Shown: positions 8,952-17,417 of the stretch, one piece after another
Layout of the letters: the number at the start of each line of letters is the position of its first letter
Position numbering within the stretch: position 1 is the first letter of the stretch
Source: Thraustochytrium sp. TN22
Lineage: Eukaryota; Sar; Bigyra; Thraustochytrida; Thraustochytriidae
DNA length: 64,000 nucleotides
Direction: 5' to 3'
NCBI GenBank assembly: GCA_013306675.1
Contig: JABLUY010000206.1
Span: 1 to 64,000 of the forward strand
Notes under the pieces: generated by a model
The model's input: only the letters and a program-made list of their open reading frames with translations
The model's database searches: none
What the model was told of the DNA's origin: nothing
Translations under genes and position numbers: made by a program

Positions 8952-10679
8952 ATGGACAGCGACGACGAGGCGGAGCTGTCGCGGCCGGAGAATGGCTCCG
9001 AGCACAAGGAGGAGCAGGTGGTGCTCGACGTGCGCGAGCAGGAGGAGAAGACTGCGCTGCAGGGAGACGCGCGCGCGCCGGCGGTGAAGCTGGGCGGGGG
9101 AATCGAGCCGAGGAGGCCGGGCCCGTGCAAGGCGCGCGCCGGCGACGCGCGCGCGACCGTGTGGTGGACTGACGAGGAGGACAAGGAGGATGGCGAAGAG
9201 CTCTTCAGCAAGACGCACGTGTACGTGGTGCTCAAATACCGCATGGACGGAAACGAGTGGAAGTACAAGGGGGAGGCGGCCGAGGTGGCGTTTCCAGCGA
9301 CGTCCGCGACCATCGACCCGCTCACGAACGGGTGCAAGTACCAGTTCTCTGTGCAGGCGCGCACGAAAAAGGGCGTCAAGAGCCTGGAGAGCGTGCGGTC
9401 CGACATGGTCGAGCCCTTCGAGCCGCTCCCGGAGCCGTGGACCGAGCACATCGAGGCCGGCACGGGCCAGCGCTTCTATCACAACCCGGAGACGAACGAG
9501 CGCACCCTGGTGCGGCCCACGGAGAACCTGTACGCGGTGTCGGCGGAGAATAAGGAGCTCTTCCAACGCAAGGAGATCGCCAAGTTCCGCTTGCGGTTCA
9601 GTGAGATCGACGAGGACTCGAGCGGACGACTCGACGACGGCGAGCTGGCGCAGCTCTTCAAGGAGCTGGACGTGGCCATCACGCGGCCCCGCATCCGGCG
9701 GCTCATCCGCCTGGTCGACACGGACGGCAGCGGGTATGTGGAGTTTGACGAGTTCCTCACGCTCATGCACCTGCTGCGGTCCGGCTACGGCGAGACGCTA
9801 CAGGACCAGCTGCACAAGCTGGCCAACGGCAAGCTCATCAAGGGCGCGGCCGGCGCGGTGTACGGCAAACTCAAGGGCAAGATGGGCGAGAACGCGCGTG
9901 TGGAGCGCGTGCACGAGCAGCGCGTCATGGCGCGACGCCGAATGGGGGACTGGGTCAAGCAGTTCGACGAGGTGCGCCGCCGCGAGTTCTACGTGAACAA
10001 GAAGACGCTCGAGAAGACCTACAAGATCCCGGACGAAGTCCTGTGGTTTGTGCCGGACGAAATTGCCGAGCACTTCTCGCCCGAGGAGCTCGTCGAGTTC
10101 AGGCACCAGTTCGAGCGCTTCGACGAGGACCGATCGGGCGAGATGGATACGGACGAGCTCACGGAGGCCATGCGCGAGCTTGGCGAGGACCTCTCACACA
10201 AGGCGGCGCTCGCGCTCATTCAGGAGGTGGACGTGGACCGCTCAGGCGAGATTTGCTTCGCCGAGTTTGTTCAGATCATGCACCTGCGCCGCACGCGCAA
10301 GCGCGGCCTTGCGGAGAAGGTGGGCTACCCGGGCCAGGCGGAGCGTGCCCAGCTCAAGGCGCTCAAGCGAGAGGTCTTCGAGGTCAAGCAGGAGAACACC
10401 TACTTGCGCAAAGAGGTGCAGACTTTGCAGCGCGAGTGTCGCGACGTGCGCATGAAGAAGCTTGTCGTGGTGCCGGTCATTCCGCTTCGCGACCTTCTTG
10501 TGCGCGCCAACCTCGAGCAGTACCACGATGCCATGGCAGCCTACGGCGTGCGCGACACGACCGATATGTACCGTCTCGAGGAGCACGACTATTTGAAGGA
10601 GCTTGGTTTCAAGCTGGGCCATATGCGCAAGATCGTCAGCGTGTTGACCCAGCTTGAGGAGAAGCCTTCGGCCTCTTGA
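8952..10679 (+). CDS. FN3-WW-EF-hand-SAM scaffold protein
   Basis: This 575-residue protein has an unusual domain order. A fibronectin-III-like segment lies at about 67-155, a WW domain at 161-190 (PEPWTEHIEAGTGQRFYHNP), an EF-hand pair with loops at 220-231 (DEDSSGRLDDGE) and 256-267 (DTDGSGYVEFDE), a second WW-like element at 331-360 (GDWVKQFDE..REFYVNKKT), a second EF-hand pair at 391-402 and 427-438, a coiled coil at about 460-500 and a SAM domain at about 508-568. All four loops keep Asp at position 1 and Glu at position 12, so calcium binding is likely. There is no membrane segment. A calcium-regulated cytoplasmic or cytoskeletal scaffold is my inference. A tactg pentanucleotide run follows the stop at about 10690. 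Confidence 0.75.
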   Translation: MDSDDEAELSRPENGSEHKEEQVVLDVREQEEKTALQGDARAPAVKLGGGIEPRRPGPCKARAGDARATVWWTDEEDKEDGEELFSKTHVYVVLKYRMDGNEWKYKGEAAEVAFPATSATIDPLTNGCKYQFSVQARTKKGVKSLESVRSDMVEPFEPLPEPWTEHIEAGTGQRFYHNPETNERTLVRPTENLYAVSAENKELFQRKEIAKFRLRFSEIDEDSSGRLDDGELAQLFKELDVAITRPRIRRLIRLVDTDGSGYVEFDEFLTLMHLLRSGYGETLQDQLHKLANGKLIKGAAGAVYGKLKGKMGENARVERVHEQRVMARRRMGDWVKQFDEVRRREFYVNKKTLEKTYKIPDEVLWFVPDEIAEHFSPEELVEFRHQFERFDEDRSGEMDTDELTEAMRELGEDLSHKAALALIQEVDVDRSGEICFAEFVQIMHLRRTRKRGLAEKVGYPGQAERAQLKALKREVFEVKQENTYLRKEVQTLQRECRDVRMKKLVVVPVIPLRDLLVRANLEQYHDAMAAYGVRDTTDMYRLEEHDYLKELGFKLGHMRKIVSVLTQLEEKPSAS

Positions 10680-10918
10680 TGATGACGCCTTGTACTGTAC
10701 TGTACTGTACTGAATCGAGGTTTGCATTTTCGAGGACATTTCGCTCGTTCGAGAAGATGAAATAGGAGCATGCTGACTGAGCTTGGAGAAAGACGGCGAA
10801 ATAAAAGAGAAAGATGCGTGTTATAACGAAGGCCCCTTTTCAATGTGTTTTCTCGACCCCCTTTTCACAGCCACTTGCCCAAGACAATGTTGTGTTTCAC
10901 CACGACGAGGTCGTTTTA

Positions 10919-13501
10919 CTAGCCACGACGATTAAAGGTCGTGCAAGGTCCATCGTCGTCGCGCTGGTGTTGCTGAGGCCGCGCACGGTGAATGCCAAGC
11001 GTCTTGTCACTGTATGCACTGCAGGGCTCCCAACGCATGCCGCCGCAGGCCCTACACGGTTCGCGGCAGACCTTCTTGCCGAGAGTAAAGGTGCGCTCCT
11101 GGCAGTCCGGCTTGGCGCAGCGAAAGAAGCGCTTTGTGACCTCTACGCGCGTGGTCTCGTGGCCCTCTTCGGTGCAGCGGAGATGCTTTTCCTCGGTCGT
11201 GCGCTCGCACTCGTGGCAAAGCACGGCGGAGACCTTGAGCTCCGTGACCTGCGCCTTCTTGTTGGAGACGGTCTCGGCGCTGGCGAGGCCGCGCATGGTA
11301 GTTTGCAAGGCGTTGACCTTGAGCTGCTGGCCCTCGCTCTGAAAGGCAGACTTCTTGCCGAGCACCTCCTTGGCAGCCTTGGCGTCAAGCGTGCTGCGCA
11401 ACGAGATGACCACGTCCGGGCGCGCGCCGCCATTGCCGCCAGGAGGGCCGGCGCTGACGACCTTGGAGCCCGGCATGCTCGAGCTGTGGCGCATGGGCGG
11501 GAGGAGGGGTGGCGCCCCGGCCGCCGACGGCGCGGCCGTGCGCGCCGCGGCGCGCGCCAGAAGGGCGTTCTGGCGCTCCATGCGCGACGATTTGGGCAGC
11601 GAGAGCTCGCGCGTGCGCGCCTTGAGGTCGCTGAGGCGCGAGGAGTTGGCGTCGCCCGGGCCGGCGATGCCGCCGCGGGCCGCGAGCAGGGACTTGACGC
11701 GCGCCATCTGCTGCACATTGGCCGCCTGTTTCACCGCGGCGGCCTGCTGTTGCTTCTCGTACATGCGGCGCGAGCGCTCCTCGACGATGCGCTCCTGCTC
11801 CTTGCGGGCGCGCAGGGTCCGCTCGTTCACGCCGGTGCGGCTCTGCGGCGCGCCAGGGGGGGCGTCGGCCGCGCCGCTGGCCGGACCGCCGGCGTGCGAC
11901 GCGCGAATCGCCGCCTTGAGGCGCGGGTCGAGCGAGGACGCGAGCTGCGCGGCGTTTGCGGCGGCAGCCGTCGGCGTCGTCTTGTGGCGCAGCGCTTCGA
12001 CGCGCGAGGTCATGGCGCCGGCAGACGCGAGGCGCTTGTTGCGTGCCTGCGCGAGGTTGGCCGCCTTGAGCGGGTCCTGCATCGCGAGCTCCACCTCGCG
12101 CTGGCGGCGCGCGCCATCGGCGCGGCTGCGCGCCTGAATGTCGGTCCCGGTGATGGCCGCATAGGCGCGCTGCAGGCCCTTGGACGTTTGCTGCGAGACG
12201 GACGCGTGGCCCTTGGCCACGATGTTGCTGTTGACCGCCCTGACGATGTCGTTGGCGCGCTGGCTCACGCCGCCCGCACGGTCCTTCTTGGCGCGCTTCG
12301 CGTCGCGCTGCACGCTCACGGAGCCGTCCGCCAGGACCACGGCTGTGCCGCGGCGCTTCTTGAGCTCCGCCTTGCGCTCTGCCGCGGCGGCCTCGTTGCG
12401 CTGGCGCGCCTGCTTGAGCTGCTCGGCCGTGCTCAGCTTGCGCCGCGAGACACCCGCAGCGGGCTCCTCGCGCGCGACGCTCGAGAGGTCGCGCTCCGTG
12501 GCGGTCCCGCCGCTGCCCGCGGCGCCGGCAACCTTGACGCCGGCCGAGCTGTGCAGCATCATGCGGCTCGATTGGATGTTGGCGAGCTCCTGCGACTCGT
12601 GCAGGGCGCAGTACCGCGAGCGCGCCAGATTGACGACCTGGTCGCACATTTGGCCATCCGATAGCTTGCCGGCACATCGGCCGTAGTCCTGCGCGTGGCC
12701 CAGGACGATGATGTGGTCTGCCAGGCTGACCGAGAGGTAAAAGGCCGTCTTGGTCGTGGTGCTCTTGGACGCCTTCACGGTCGGCTCGAACAAGAGCACG
12801 ACGTCGCCCAGGCGCGTGCGTTCCGTGTGCCTGGCGTGCGCCTCGTCGTAGACGCCCACGGTGATGAAGGTGCGTTTCGCAGCCAGGTCCGAGACGGTCC
12901 ACGTCGACGGCGGCAGCCTGTTTGTGCGGACGAGCTCCTTGCGCGGGGTGGACTTGCTCACCAGCACGCCGATGAGCACCCAGTTCTGCCGCTGCCGAGT
13001 CGCCATGTTTGCCAGGACTGTCTGGTTGAGCTGCGACAGCTTGAAAAACTCGCGTCCGGACATGTTCGTGTCCAGCACATCCTCCGGGAGGGCGCGGCTG
13101 CTGAGCCGCAGGCCCGAGTACTTTTCCGTGCGCTCGTCCATCTCCGCCTTGCGCTGCTGCGCCGCAGCCTTCTCCAGCTCCATGCGCTCCAGCTTCGCCT
13201 CGCGGTCCTTGCGCTCGCGCAGAAACGCCTCGGTCGCCTGCTCCGCGGCCAGCTCCTCGAGCACGAGCGGCATGGTGCTGCTGGCATTGTTGGCGGGCTT
13301 CTTGCCGCGCTGCTCCCCGCCCGTATCCGCCTCGTCCTCGGCCTCCTCCTGCAGCTCCTCCTCGCCGCCGGCGTCCTGCTGCGTCAGGCTCGCCAGCAGG
13401 TCGCCATCGTCCTCGCTCTCCGCCTGCGCCGCCTCGAGCTCCTCCTTCTCGTCCTCCTCCGCCGCGAACAGCGAGGCGTCGTCGTCCTCGTCTGCGGCCA
13501 T
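10919..13501 (-). CDS. MCM10: MCM10 replication initiation factor
   Basis: Mcm10 binds DNA and the CMG helicase and is needed to activate replication origins. The 860-residue protein has an acidic N-terminus (MAADEDDDASLF), then the OB-fold/zinc-finger core containing NWVLIGVLVSKSTPR and the CCCH finger with spacing C-x9-C-x11-C-x2-H, followed by basic, Ala-rich linkers. The C-terminal zinc domain is also present (CHEC...CAKPDCQ...CREPCRACGG). The ATG at 13501 is chosen because the acidic start fits the family and because the open frame further upstream would enter the promoter of the divergent gene. It converges with the gene ending at 10679. Confidence 0.92.
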   Translation of the reverse strand: MAADEDDDASLFAAEEDEKEELEAAQAESEDDGDLLASLTQQDAGGEEELQEEAEDEADTGGEQRGKKPANNASSTMPLVLEELAAEQATEAFLRERKDREAKLERMELEKAAAQQRKAEMDERTEKYSGLRLSSRALPEDVLDTNMSGREFFKLSQLNQTVLANMATRQRQNWVLIGVLVSKSTPRKELVRTNRLPPSTWTVSDLAAKRTFITVGVYDEAHARHTERTRLGDVVLLFEPTVKASKSTTTKTAFYLSVSLADHIIVLGHAQDYGRCAGKLSDGQMCDQVVNLARSRYCALHESQELANIQSSRMMLHSSAGVKVAGAAGSGGTATERDLSSVAREEPAAGVSRRKLSTAEQLKQARQRNEAAAAERKAELKKRRGTAVVLADGSVSVQRDAKRAKKDRAGGVSQRANDIVRAVNSNIVAKGHASVSQQTSKGLQRAYAAITGTDIQARSRADGARRQREVELAMQDPLKAANLAQARNKRLASAGAMTSRVEALRHKTTPTAAAANAAQLASSLDPRLKAAIRASHAGGPASGAADAPPGAPQSRTGVNERTLRARKEQERIVEERSRRMYEKQQQAAAVKQAANVQQMARVKSLLAARGGIAGPGDANSSRLSDLKARTRELSLPKSSRMERQNALLARAAARTAAPSAAGAPPLLPPMRHSSSMPGSKVVSAGPPGGNGGARPDVVISLRSTLDAKAAKEVLGKKSAFQSEGQQLKVNALQTTMRGLASAETVSNKKAQVTELKVSAVLCHECERTTEEKHLRCTEEGHETTRVEVTKRFFRCAKPDCQERTFTLGKKVCREPCRACGGMRWEPCSAYSDKTLGIHRARPQQHQRDDDGPCTTFNRRG

Positions 13502-13777
13502 GGCGGCGCGCTCGCCCGCGAGCGTGTTGCTCAATTGCTTCGGGGCGCTTCGGGGCGCTTCGGGGCGATGTAGTTGATTTCGCCGCCTCAGCTCAGGCTC
13601 GTTGTTGGTGGTTGGTCGCGCGCGACTAACGGGCACGCGCCGCTCCCGCGACGCGGCGCCGCGCGGCGCCGCGCCGCGCCACCAAACAAACCATCAAAGA
13701 AACGGCATCGATCTGCAATCTACCCGCCCGCTCCGTCGGCCGAGGAGCAAGCCCAGGCAAGCGAGCCCGCGCGCAGG
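13502..13777. promoter_or_regulatory. short divergent promoter region, MCM10 / PRA-PH gene
   Basis: Only 276 bp separate two divergent ATGs, so the promoters must share it. It contains three copies of ttcggggcgc-like sequence (13538-13568) next to MCM10 and gcgccgcgc simple sequence at about 13660-13680. Confidence 0.5.
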
Positions 13778-14821
13778 ATGTCGGACGCGGAGGCGGTGCG
13801 CGAGTTCACGGCGGCGGCCGGCCAGCGCGCGCCGGCGCGGCCGGAGGCGCTGAGCGTGGAGCAGGTGCGCTTCCTGGCCAAGATGATGGTGGACGAGATG
13901 ACGGAGCTCACGGCGACCGTGGCGGCGCCGGCGGACGCCAAGGAGCGCCTGTGCGGCTTCGTGGACGACAGCAAGGACATTGCGCTGCCGGAGTACGAGG
14001 CCATGGAGCGCGGCGAGGTGCAGCGCATCGCAGACCAGGCCGACGCGCTCGTGGACGCGTACTACTACTCGCTGAACGCGGCGGCGCGCCACGGCATCAA
14101 CCTGAGCGCCCTCTTCGGTGTCGTGCACCAGGCCAACATGGCCAAGCGCGACCCTGCCTCGGGCAAGTTCCTGCGGCGCGACGACGGCAAGATCATCAAG
14201 CCGCCCGGCTGGCAGCCGCCCAACGTGGAGGCGGAGATTGCGCGCCAGGTGGAGCACGGGTCCTTCGCTGCGGCTGACGCGGTCGACGCGCCCGCCACGG
14301 ATGCCGCTCGCGTGCGCGACTTCACGCTGGCGGCCGGCCAGTCCGCGCCAGAGCGCCCCGAGCCGCTGGCGCCCGAGGCCGTCTTCTTCCTTGCCAAGAT
14401 GATGCTTGACGAGATCATGGAGTTTATGGCCACCGTGCTGCCGCCGGCCGACGCCAAGGCCGACCTCAAGCAGTTCGTGCGCGACGCCAAGGACATTGCG
14501 CAGACGCAGCAGGACGACCGCGTGCAGCTCATTGCCGATCAGGCCGACGCCCTCGTCGACTCGTACTACTACTCGCTCAACTCCGCGGCTCGTCACGGCA
14601 TCAACCTGAGCGCCCTCTTCGGCGTCGTGCACGAGGCCAACATGGCCAAGCGCGACCCTGCCTCGGGCAAGTTCCTGCGCCGCGACGACGGCAAGATCAT
14701 CAAGCCGCCTGGCTGGCAGCCGCCCAATGTCGAGGCTGAGATTGAGCGCCAGCTTGAGCACGGTGCCTTTGCCGCCGCTGCCGATGAGCCTTCCTCGGTT
14801 TCGAGCGCGGTGGTTGCCTGA
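13778..14821 (+). CDS. tandem-duplicated phosphoribosyl-ATP-pyrophosphohydrolase/MazG-like protein
   Basis: This 347-residue protein consists of two copies of one domain of about 165 residues joined head to tail. Each begins VR(E/D)FT.AAGQ.AP, carries an acidic helix (DQADALVD(A/S)YYYSLN) and the strongly conserved block ANMAKRDPASGKFLRRDDGK followed by IIKPPGWQPPN. This matches the all-alpha NTP pyrophosphohydrolase superfamily, in which acidic residues bind Mg and the enzyme cleaves nucleoside triphosphates. The last 60 residues of the halves are nearly identical, so the duplication is recent or homogenised. The ATG at 13778 (MSDAEAVREF) begins the first domain exactly. The substrate is unknown; a single-step histidine-pathway role is not supported. 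Repeats derived from its 3' end follow. Confidence 0.8.
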   Translation: MSDAEAVREFTAAAGQRAPARPEALSVEQVRFLAKMMVDEMTELTATVAAPADAKERLCGFVDDSKDIALPEYEAMERGEVQRIADQADALVDAYYYSLNAAARHGINLSALFGVVHQANMAKRDPASGKFLRRDDGKIIKPPGWQPPNVEAEIARQVEHGSFAAADAVDAPATDAARVRDFTLAAGQSAPERPEPLAPEAVFFLAKMMLDEIMEFMATVLPPADAKADLKQFVRDAKDIAQTQQDDRVQLIADQADALVDSYYYSLNSAARHGINLSALFGVVHEANMAKRDPASGKFLRRDDGKIIKPPGWQPPNVEAEIERQLEHGAFAAAADEPSSVSSAVVA

Positions 14822-14847
14822 GAAGATTTGTCATAGAGTTCTGCACC

Positions 14848-15405
14848 TTCGACGCAACGCAACGTGTGAAAAAAGAATGGTCGAGGCTGGGATTGAGCGC
14901 CAGTCTGAGCACGGTGCCTTTTTGCTGACGCTGCTGTCGAGCCATGCGAGCGCGATCGTCGCCTCCAAAATCAGATTACCACCCTGTATGCTTTCTCAGT
15001 TCGACGCAACGCAACGTGTGAAAAAAGAATGGTCGAGGCTGGGATTGAGCGCCAGTCTGAGCACGGTGCCTTTTTGCTGACGCTGCTGTCGAGCCATGCG
15101 AGCGCGATCGTCGCCTCCAAAATCAGATTACCACCCTGTGTGCTTTCTCAGTTCGACGCAACGCAACGTTTGAAAAAAAGGGTCGAGGCTGGGATTGAGC
15201 GCCAGTCTGAGCACGGTGCCTTTTTGCTGACGCTGCTGTCGAGCCATGAGAGCGCGATCGTCGCCTCCAAAATCAGATTAATTAACACCCTGTATGCTTT
15301 CTCAGTGCTTGCTCTGCACCCTTTTATGGACGTCAAGAAGTCTGTCAGCCGCCAAGGCCAGGGTCGAAGTTGAGTTGGAGCCTGAGCTCGAGCACGGTGC
15401 TCGGC
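14848..15405. repeat. 152-bp tandem repeat derived from the upstream gene's 3' end
   Basis: Three units start at 14848, 15000 and 15152, giving a period of 152 bp with few differences. Each contains gtcgaggctgggattgagcg followed by ccagtctgagcacggtgcc, a close match to the end of the preceding coding sequence (14729-14770, encoding VEAEIERQLEHGAF). A more diverged partial copy lies at about 15363-15405. The rest of 14822-15651 holds no gene that I can support. Confidence 0.9.
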
Positions 15406-15651
15406 TTCGCGCGCGGTCGCCGCTCTGACCGCGTCCCAGGTCCAACACGTGCACGTCTCCGTACCACACCATGGTACGCAACAACAAGATTTGCCACCGT
15501 GCGCTGCACGTTTGACGCGACTGACGCTGGTATCGCGAGATCGAGAGGTCTTGTTTGTGCGCCGTCCCACGTCGAACCTCGTTCTTGGCCCCAAGACTGG
15601 CGCAGCCTGAGCATGAGGCTAGAGCCCGAACGCCGTCGCTGGCGCCGCGCC

Positions 15652-16809
15652 ATGTCGACGGCCGCGCTGCTGGTGCGGCAGCCGCTGCTGCGCGGCGTGG
15701 CGGCCGCGCTGCGGCCCGGCCGGCAGTGGCGCGGGCTCATGGGCAGCGCGGGCGGCGCGGGCAGCGTGCTGACGCCCAAGGTCACGTACCTGGACCTGGA
15801 GGACGCGGCGCTGGACGAGTTCGAGCTGGCGCTGCGCGACGACGGGCCGGCCGGGGCATCTGGCAACCCGCAAGAAGGCGGCGCAAGGCCCGCGGCGCCC
15901 CGAGGCTCGACGTGGGCCTCGGCAGCCGGCGCGGCGACCTCAACCGCCTCGTCGAAGCTGGTGCTGCCGGCGTCCATCAAGGTGGAGGCAGGCGAGACCG
16001 TGGCGGACCTGGAGAAGCGCGAGCCGCGCGTCCAGGTGCTGGACCCGGAGGGCTACCCGGTGGGCAGCTTCGTGCGACTGCAGACGCTGCTGCTGCTGGC
16101 GTCGGCCGGTCCCGAGCGCTGGCGCGAGGTGGGCCACTCGAGCCGCACGAAGGAGTACCACCGCGATGAGGCGCGCGGGCCGGAGGGCAACCTCAAGGCA
16201 GCCGCTGCCGCGGCCACCGCGGCGCCTGGCGAGGACGAGGGCCCGGCCGTGGCCTTCCAGCTTGAGCTGGCGGGCACCGCCGGCGAGCCGGCGAAGCGCC
16301 TCATGTTCCGCCACCTGACGCCGGACGACCTCTTCGAGGCGGCCGCGGCCAATGCCTGGGTCGAGGAGAACCTCGCGCTGGGCGACACGGAGCAGCGCGC
16401 CGACGAGCTGGAGCGCGAGCTGGTTGCGCTCGAGGAAAGCAAGCAGCGCCTGGACGCGCAGGCGCTGCACAGCGTCAAGGTGCGGTGGTGGGCCGTCAGC
16501 GCCTTGCTGGTCGTGCAGAACGCAGGCCTGGCCTACGGCGTCTGGGGCGTCTACTCCTGGGACGTGATGGAGCCCATTTGCTACTTCCTCGGCTCCTGCG
16601 TCACCCTCTGGGGCGCGCTCTACTTTGCGCTGCTGCGCCGCGAAAACTCCTACGACACGCTCTTCCGCAACATGCTCGAGCGCCGCCGCGCCGCCCTCTA
16701 CAAGCGCCATGGCTTCAGCGAGGCTCGCCTCGAGGCGCTCCGCAAGGATTTCCGCCGCGCCCTGCAGCTCCGCCACCGCGCGCGTCTCCTCGCCGACGTC
16801 TCCGCCTAG
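15652..16809 (+). CDS. MCU: mitochondrial calcium uniporter pore subunit
   Basis: The protein forms the calcium channel of the mitochondrial inner membrane. Two C-terminal membrane helices flank the selectivity motif WDVMEP (about residues 303-308, consensus WDxMEP): the first is WWAVSALLVVQNAGLAYGVW and the second CYFLGSCVTLWGALYFALL. A coiled coil (about 235-285) precedes them, and an Arg-rich N-terminus without acidic residues (MSTAALLVRQPLLRGVAAAL) fits a mitochondrial presequence. Length from this ATG is 385 residues. An in-frame ATG at 15613 would add thirteen residues that also look like a presequence, so either start is possible. A regulatory partner such as MICU is not in the window. 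Confidence 0.93.
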   Translation: MSTAALLVRQPLLRGVAAALRPGRQWRGLMGSAGGAGSVLTPKVTYLDLEDAALDEFELALRDDGPAGASGNPQEGGARPAAPRGSTWASAAGAATSTASSKLVLPASIKVEAGETVADLEKREPRVQVLDPEGYPVGSFVRLQTLLLLASAGPERWREVGHSSRTKEYHRDEARGPEGNLKAAAAAATAAPGEDEGPAVAFQLELAGTAGEPAKRLMFRHLTPDDLFEAAAANAWVEENLALGDTEQRADELERELVALEESKQRLDAQALHSVKVRWWAVSALLVVQNAGLAYGVWGVYSWDVMEPICYFLGSCVTLWGALYFALLRRENSYDTLFRNMLERRRAALYKRHGFSEARLEALRKDFRRALQLRHRARLLADVSA

Positions 16810-17417
16810 CTAGCTAGCTGGCCTGCGCCACCGCTGAAGAGACATCATCCCTAAGCTGTTAGTGCCCTGAGCAGTGCCAGTGCTCCTCGTCGCTGCACTG
16901 CCGCTGACCTGCAGCAAGGGTCAGCGAGCGCCAGGTGGCCCGCCACCTGCGCCTCGCCCTCGCGAGCTCGCCTAGGCCCGAGGCGATGCGCCTGGCGGCC
17001 GTGACCTGGCTGCTGCGCTCTACGAAGAGAAGGCCTCGACGAGCCAAGCCTCGTTGCATTGGGCGCCATTGGGCTTTGATTGTGGCTTGCGACTTGTGCT
17101 GACGCACCGGACCGAAGGCTCCGCGACGACTCGGACCCTGGCCCTCATGACCCAGCAGGCAGACCGACCGCCGGCAGACCCGCAAGCGGCGCGGCGGCGC
17201 TGGTGCGCGGCGCGGCGGCGGCTGGCAGGCGGCGGCTGGCTCGCGCGCTCGCCCGCTCACGCGCCGGCTGGCTGGCAGGCTGGCTGGCAGGCTGGCTGGG
17301 CATCGCGGGCTCGTTCGTGCCGCCGCTGGAGGCGCCGTTCGCGCTCGTCTAGCTGGAGGACTCTGACGTACGGGCGTCGGGCGGTCGATCCAAGGCCGCC
17401 GCCGCGCGTGCTGCAGC
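16810..17417. other. intergenic region with ggctggctggca simple repeat
   Basis: These 608 bp lie between MCU and the DGAT2-like gene. They begin with tagctagctagc at the MCU stop and hold a ggctggctggca repeat at about 17262-17305. I see no gene; the promoter of the downstream gene must be here. Confidence 0.6.

Noticed and set aside
6741-9770. A 1009-codon minus-strand frame containing LCB2 at its C-terminus
   Set aside because: The upstream half is antisense to the EF-hand/SAM gene and Arg/Ala-rich. LCB2 has a normal length from the ATG at 8267.
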